In this document: positions 60,244 to 64,000 of the stretch, piece after piece
Layout of the letters: every line of letters begins with the position of its first letter
Position numbering within the stretch: the first letter of the stretch is position 1
Assembly: GCF_000333895.2 (NCBI RefSeq)
Contig: NZ_ANFM02000016.1
Span: 62,001-126,000 of the forward strand
DNA length: 64,000 nucleotides
Direction: 5' to 3'
Origin: Grimontia indica
Lineage (GTDB): Bacteria > Pseudomonadota > Gammaproteobacteria > Enterobacterales > Vibrionaceae
Made by a program: the position numbers and the translations under genes
Notes under the pieces: generated by a model
Told to the model about the DNA's origin: nothing
Database searches by the model: none
Seen by the model: the letters and a program-made list of their open reading frames with translations, nothing else

Positions 60244-61095
60244 TCAATCTTCCGTCTCTATATCCGCAAAGTAATCGCCCCAGCTTTGGTGTTCGCGTCC
60301 AGAAGCTTCCAGAAAATGGCTGGTGTTGTCGACCTTACCTTCACTGATACCCTGATATATCCCTGCAATGACGGTTCCAAGGAATTCGCCTAACTCCGCA
60401 ATGCGCTCAGCCTTATAGTCCTCAAAAGAGAGCGGCACGTAAGTCAGGTGAGTGTGATATGTCGCGTTGAGGTATTCCGTTAACTGGGTTTGAGTGAGGA
60501 CTTCACCATGCAGGTTGTAAGTTTGCCCGTTGTGCTTGTCTTCAGTCAGCATTCGGGCATAGGCATAACCAAGCTCTCCACGAGAGGTATACCCGCATTT
60601 CCCTTCCCCCGCACAATTGGTGATAACCCCAGCTTTCTTGTAATTCTCGATGTATTCGATATCCGGTTCAATGTAGATACCATTGCGGCCTATCACCCAG
60701 TTAAGCCCCGATTCACGAACATCTTGCTCGGTTTGTCTGTTGCTTTGAATAATGGGTGAAAACGCAGTGCCTTCTTCAGCGCCTTGAACACTGGTGTAAA
60801 CAATCTTATTGACCCCTGCTTTTTTGGCAGCATTAATCACATTGCGGTGCTGGTCAATGCGCTTGTCAGGCGCATCCATTCCGGACACCAGTAACAAGGT
60901 ATCAATGCTTTGTAGTGATTGTTCAAGCTCTTCAGGCTCTTCGTAATCACCGGGACGGATTTCAACACCAAGTTCTTTGGCGCGCTCTGGGGTGCGGGCT
61001 AAAGCAATGACATTTTCTTTCGGTATTACGTCAATCAGCGCTTTGACGATTTCTGAGCCCAATTGCCCACTGGCGGCGGTAACGGCAATTTTCAC
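60244..61095 (-). CDS. NmrA/QOR2-like NAD(P)-binding quinone oxidoreductase
   Basis: A 283-residue atypical short-chain dehydrogenase. It begins MKIAVTAASGQLGSEIVKAL with the GxxGxxG nucleotide site, and has TLLLVSGMD and IVYTSVQGAEEG as in E. coli QorB (286 residues). I choose the GTG start because GAGGGA lies about 6 nt upstream and the length then matches the family; the longer frame adds 43 unrelated residues. Convergent with the ROK gene. It reduces quinones with NADPH in characterised members. Confidence 0.85.
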   Translation of the reverse strand: MKIAVTAASGQLGSEIVKALIDVIPKENVIALARTPERAKELGVEIRPGDYEEPEELEQSLQSIDTLLLVSGMDAPDKRIDQHRNVINAAKKAGVNKIVYTSVQGAEEGTAFSPIIQSNRQTEQDVRESGLNWVIGRNGIYIEPDIEYIENYKKAGVITNCAGEGKCGYTSRGELGYAYARMLTEDKHNGQTYNLHGEVLTQTQLTEYLNATYHTHLTYVPLSFEDYKAERIAELGEFLGTVIAGIYQGISEGKVDNTSHFLEASGREHQSWGDYFADIETED

Positions 61096-61412
61096 GGTCT
61101 TTTCCCTCATCGATAAACGGGCAAGCGAGTGATGATTGGCTTGCACTATGTTCCTAATAAATGTAGCTCGGTACATTGTGCAGGAAGCGCTTTCTGAGTT
61201 TTGGCTTATGGAAGATACAAACAATGACTAAGTGTTACTTCATCCTGTTTTCTCAAAATGACACAGTGCGTGCATCTTTTCTCAGTACTGGATTTGATGT
61301 GAGAGTATTCCTGAGACGAAAATTGATAAATTCTTTTTAATCAATAAGATAATTACATGGCATGGATGTTGTTTATACGCTCTAAAGTCCGGACTTAATT
61401 GGAGCCTATGTC
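61096..61412. other. 317 bp divergent region with a palindrome
   Basis: No gene. It contains the promoter of the quinone-oxidoreductase gene and, 17 bp before the LruC gene start, the perfect palindrome AAGTCCGGACTT (61385-61396). Confidence 0.55.
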
Positions 61413-63563
61413 GTGCGTCTATTTATCCCCATTTTTTTATCAGCTCTTTTCGGTTCCTCGGTACACGCTGGAACACCAGCTTCCGTTGAGCCTTTTGATA
61501 CATGTCCCAGCAAAGCCTTCTTGTTCCAAAGCTCACCCAGTAAAGTTTATGGTGTGAACCTTGTCACCGGTGGCTATTCAACGCTGGCAGAAACCACTGG
61601 TCTCAACACCCATATCAACGCAGTTGGGTTTAACCAATCAGATCGCTATATATACGGTTTTGATTACGACAACGAGGTGGTGATACGGATTGGCCAAAAC
61701 TACGTTGGTGAACAACTCACAGTGAATGGGTTGCCTAACAACACTAAATTTATTAGTGGTGATGTGCATGACCAGGTTTACTATCTGCACCGCAGAGAGC
61801 TGGGAATCATCAAAATTGACCTTTCTCCTCTGGAGGCTGACCCTTCGGCGACATTAACAGCGACCACATTAGACACCGACCTCAATAACCTCAGAACGTC
61901 AGACGTTGCGATCAACCCGATTGATGGCAATCTCTATGCAGTCAACAACAACTCGTACAACCTGTATCGCGTGGACTTAGAAACAGGCGATTCCGACATG
62001 GTCTACAGTTTGGTGGCTGATATCGGCCCACCATCTGGTGGCTTTGGCGCGGTCTATTTCGACGTTGATGGCAACTTTTACATCTCCCGAAATGATGATG
62101 GCAAAATCTTCAGAATCGACCTTTCAAACGAAGACGATATCGATGACAAAAACCTGGAGGCAGTGCTGTTCGCCTCAGGGCCGATATCTGGACAAAATGA
62201 CGGCGCACGGTGTGCAAACGCACCCATTATTGATGAAGATTCGACGATTGATTTTGGTGACGCGCCAGACAGCTACAAAACGTTGCTTGCCTCCAACGGT
62301 CCGCGTCACGAAGTGGATAGCGGTTTCTACTTAGGCTCCATCGCACCAGACAGCGAAGGTGACGGCTTTACATCCCCTCTTGATGACAACAAAGCCGGTT
62401 TAGCGGATGAAGACGGTGTTGGCTTTGTTACCGCATTGGAAGTGGGTAACACGTCTCTGGTTTCTGTTCAGGCATCTACTGCTGGTTATTTGTCAGCATG
62501 GATAGACTGGAACCAGGACGGCGATTTTGAAGACGCAGGTGAGAAGGTCTTTAGCGACAGTTTGTTAACCTCGGGCATCAATTCTCTCTCCATTGCGGTT
62601 CCGGCAGGCGCGACGATTGGTTCGACTTGGTCTCGTTTCCGTTTTTCAGAAGCGTCTGGTCTCGATTACTTCGGTGGTGCCACAACCGGCGAAGTTGAGG
62701 ATCATCCTGTGACTATCATGGAAAATGGCTCCTCGCTGCGTTACTACCCCAGCGAGAGTGGATATGCCACGATCGCTTTTGAGGACAACTGGCCTAAAGA
62801 GGGGGATTACGATCTCAACGATGTTGTCTTTAAATTCCGCATCACAGAAACACTGGATGAAAACAGCGCGATTACCCGTGTATTGATTCAAGGTTATCTT
62901 TCAGCCTACGGCGCTGGTTATCACAATGGGTTTGCATTCAGACTCGGGGGAATAAACCGGTCTGACATCAGCTCAGCGAGCACTTTGACACACAATGCAG
63001 TGTTACAAGAGAGCAACGGCTTAGAGAGCGACTCCAATGAGGCAATATTCATTGTTTCAGACGATCTCAAACAGAAACTCCCAGTAGGCTGTATGTACTA
63101 TCGAACGGCGCAGCATTGCCAGGAAGCGTTGGTCTTCGAGTTCGAAATAGATGTGTATTTCAACGAGGGTACTGATACGAGCTCTCTGATGACAATGCCT
63201 TATGACCCGTTTATTTTTGCCACACCGGGCGCTTATGTCCGCGACGGGCTCTGGTATAACCCTGGACGAGGATTAGAAATCCACCTCGCCGATCAGGCGC
63301 CGACAGAGCAATTCGACACCTACTGGCTAGGGTGGTGGAGCGACTCCAGCGACCCAGCAACATCACGTTACTTTAAAACCTCTTCGAATCATCCTTGGGC
63401 GCTGCTTATCCCAGATGAGTGGTCTTGGCCGAGAGAGCATGTCGACCTTGTCGAGGCATATCCAGAGTTTGCAGGCTATGCCGAGTCCGGCGGTGAAAAT
63501 AATCTTCAGTGGTATTTATTAGAAAAAGCAACTGAAAACAAATACTACTTGTCTGAGGAGTAA
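61413..63563 (+). CDS. Exported LruC-domain protein
   Basis: A 716-residue secreted protein. A signal peptide (MRLFIPIFLSALFGSSVHA) is followed by a beta-propeller-like region at about 30-270 with YAVNNNSYNLYRVDLETG-type repeats. A GEVEDY-type domain at about 280-450 ends GEVEDHPVTI and includes AWIDWNQDGDFEDAGE. The C-terminal LruC domain starts around AFEDNWPKEGDYDLNDVVF. Such proteins are large calcium-rich surface or matrix proteins. The GTG start has GGAG 8 nt upstream. A lipoprotein gene follows after 6 nt. The surface-adhesion role is inferred. Confidence 0.85.
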   Translation: MRLFIPIFLSALFGSSVHAGTPASVEPFDTCPSKAFLFQSSPSKVYGVNLVTGGYSTLAETTGLNTHINAVGFNQSDRYIYGFDYDNEVVIRIGQNYVGEQLTVNGLPNNTKFISGDVHDQVYYLHRRELGIIKIDLSPLEADPSATLTATTLDTDLNNLRTSDVAINPIDGNLYAVNNNSYNLYRVDLETGDSDMVYSLVADIGPPSGGFGAVYFDVDGNFYISRNDDGKIFRIDLSNEDDIDDKNLEAVLFASGPISGQNDGARCANAPIIDEDSTIDFGDAPDSYKTLLASNGPRHEVDSGFYLGSIAPDSEGDGFTSPLDDNKAGLADEDGVGFVTALEVGNTSLVSVQASTAGYLSAWIDWNQDGDFEDAGEKVFSDSLLTSGINSLSIAVPAGATIGSTWSRFRFSEASGLDYFGGATTGEVEDHPVTIMENGSSLRYYPSESGYATIAFEDNWPKEGDYDLNDVVFKFRITETLDENSAITRVLIQGYLSAYGAGYHNGFAFRLGGINRSDISSASTLTHNAVLQESNGLESDSNEAIFIVSDDLKQKLPVGCMYYRTAQHCQEALVFEFEIDVYFNEGTDTSSLMTMPYDPFIFATPGAYVRDGLWYNPGRGLEIHLADQAPTEQFDTYWLGWWSDSSDPATSRYFKTSSNHPWALLIPDEWSWPREHVDLVEAYPEFAGYAESGGENNLQWYLLEKATENKYYLSEE

Positions 63564-63569
63564 GTGCCA

Positions 63570-64000
63570 TGAATAAGAATATCAGTCTGTTAGCGTTAAT
63601 GGCCCTTCTGAGCGCATGTGGTGGCGGTGGTGACGGAAGCGGCAGTTCAAACGTGTCTTCAACCGTTATCGCTGATGAGTCTGCACCGGAAAGCAATGTT
63701 GAAGTATCCAGTCTGTCAGAGTTTGAAATTATGGTTGATACCTCTGGTGGCGAAGCAAACATTCCGGAGACCGTCACCAGTTCAGCATCGAGTTTTAACG
63801 AAACAGTTGTGCCTGATGGTTTCTCATATAGCCCTGTGTTGGAGCAGAGTTTTGTCGTCGATATCAGCGGCTATTCAACATCACCCGGTGTAGTGTCGAT
63901 ATACAGCGAGTTTTCTGAGAATAGCAACGGAACTTACACGGCGGCCTACAACAGTCGAATGGCTTTCTCTTCCTTGGAATCAGGGGAAGCGGTTGTCGAT
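63570..64000 (+). CDS. Lipoprotein, 5' part (cut by window end)
   Basis: Begins 6 nt after the LruC gene with GAGGAG about 8 nt before the ATG; 143 codons are visible and the frame is still open at the window edge. The signal peptide MNKNISLLALMALLSAC ends in a lipobox, followed by a glycine/serine linker. The mature part is rich in serine and acidic residues and contains QSFVVDISGYSTSPGVVSIY, which looks like the start of a beta-sandwich domain. Probably co-expressed with the LruC protein at the cell surface. Family not recognised from this fragment. Confidence 0.8.

Noticed and set aside
1-64000. CRISPR arrays, tRNA or rRNA genes, prophage or integrative element modules
   Set aside because: I looked for regularly spaced repeats, cloverleaf-type sequences, rRNA blocks and phage or integrase proteins and found none that I can support.

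Overview
This 64 kb window looks like chromosomal DNA from a marine gammaproteobacterium of the family Vibrionaceae, most probably near Enterovibrio, Grimontia or Photobacterium. The evidence is a Vibrio-type stand-alone second EF-G, a TtpC-ExbB2-ExbD2-TonB2 operon, an ectABC-ask ectoine operon, and several small families typical of vibrios (VF530, DUF2750, DUF3081). This placement rests on remembered families; no search was run. I see no rRNA, tRNA, CRISPR array, prophage or intact insertion sequence.

Layout: 0-5.1 kb is a peptide/nickel-type ABC transporter (the binding protein is cut by the window edge). One permease is fused to an ATPase, and a GntR/FadR regulator overlaps the end. 5.2-9.8 kb holds DUF3081, a membrane acyltransferase, EF-G2 and a DUF302 protein. 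10.2-12.4 kb is a BaeSR-like two-component system. 12.5-16.8 kb carries periplasmic haem redox genes (a MauG/CcpA-like lipoprotein and a SorAB-like sulfite dehydrogenase pair) with two tiny genes between them. 17-19.4 kb has a D-amino-acid deaminase facing a decayed D-aminoacylase. 19.65-25.1 kb is a TonB2 energy-transduction operon with overlapping genes behind a Fur-box-like site. Its first gene is a receiver domain without its phosphorylation residues.

25-36.7 kb is a mixed region: GFA enzyme, a ROK-GH20 hexosaminidase-AAC(3) operon, an RTX-repeat protein, an MFS transporter, glutaredoxin 2, a second di-haem peroxidase, MOSC and DUF2750. 36.8-39.2 kb is a MocR regulator divergent from a beta-hydroxyacid dehydrogenase. 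39.4-43.1 kb is the ectoine operon, followed by a long-form GAPDH. 45.5-47.7 kb is the yjfL-yjfM-yjfC trio. Then come prolyl oligopeptidase, an orphan Flp pilin, small proteins, a LysR/aldo-keto reductase pair, and a polyamine/iron-type ABC transporter divergent from a glycerophosphodiesterase plus ROK regulator. The window closes with a quinone-oxidoreductase-like protein and a LruC-domain protein followed by a lipoprotein that runs off the end.

The most unusual structure is in mobile and regulatory DNA. A roughly 270 bp TA-flanked MITE-like element with conserved terminal inverted repeats occurs twice, plus one remnant. In two cases its TA junction makes the stop codon of the neighbouring gene. 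A second MITE-like element ends exactly at the stop codon of ask. The D-aminoacylase pseudogene is interrupted by an inverted snap-back copy of its own active-site codons. Two distant divergent promoter regions share the palindrome TGACATATGTCA.
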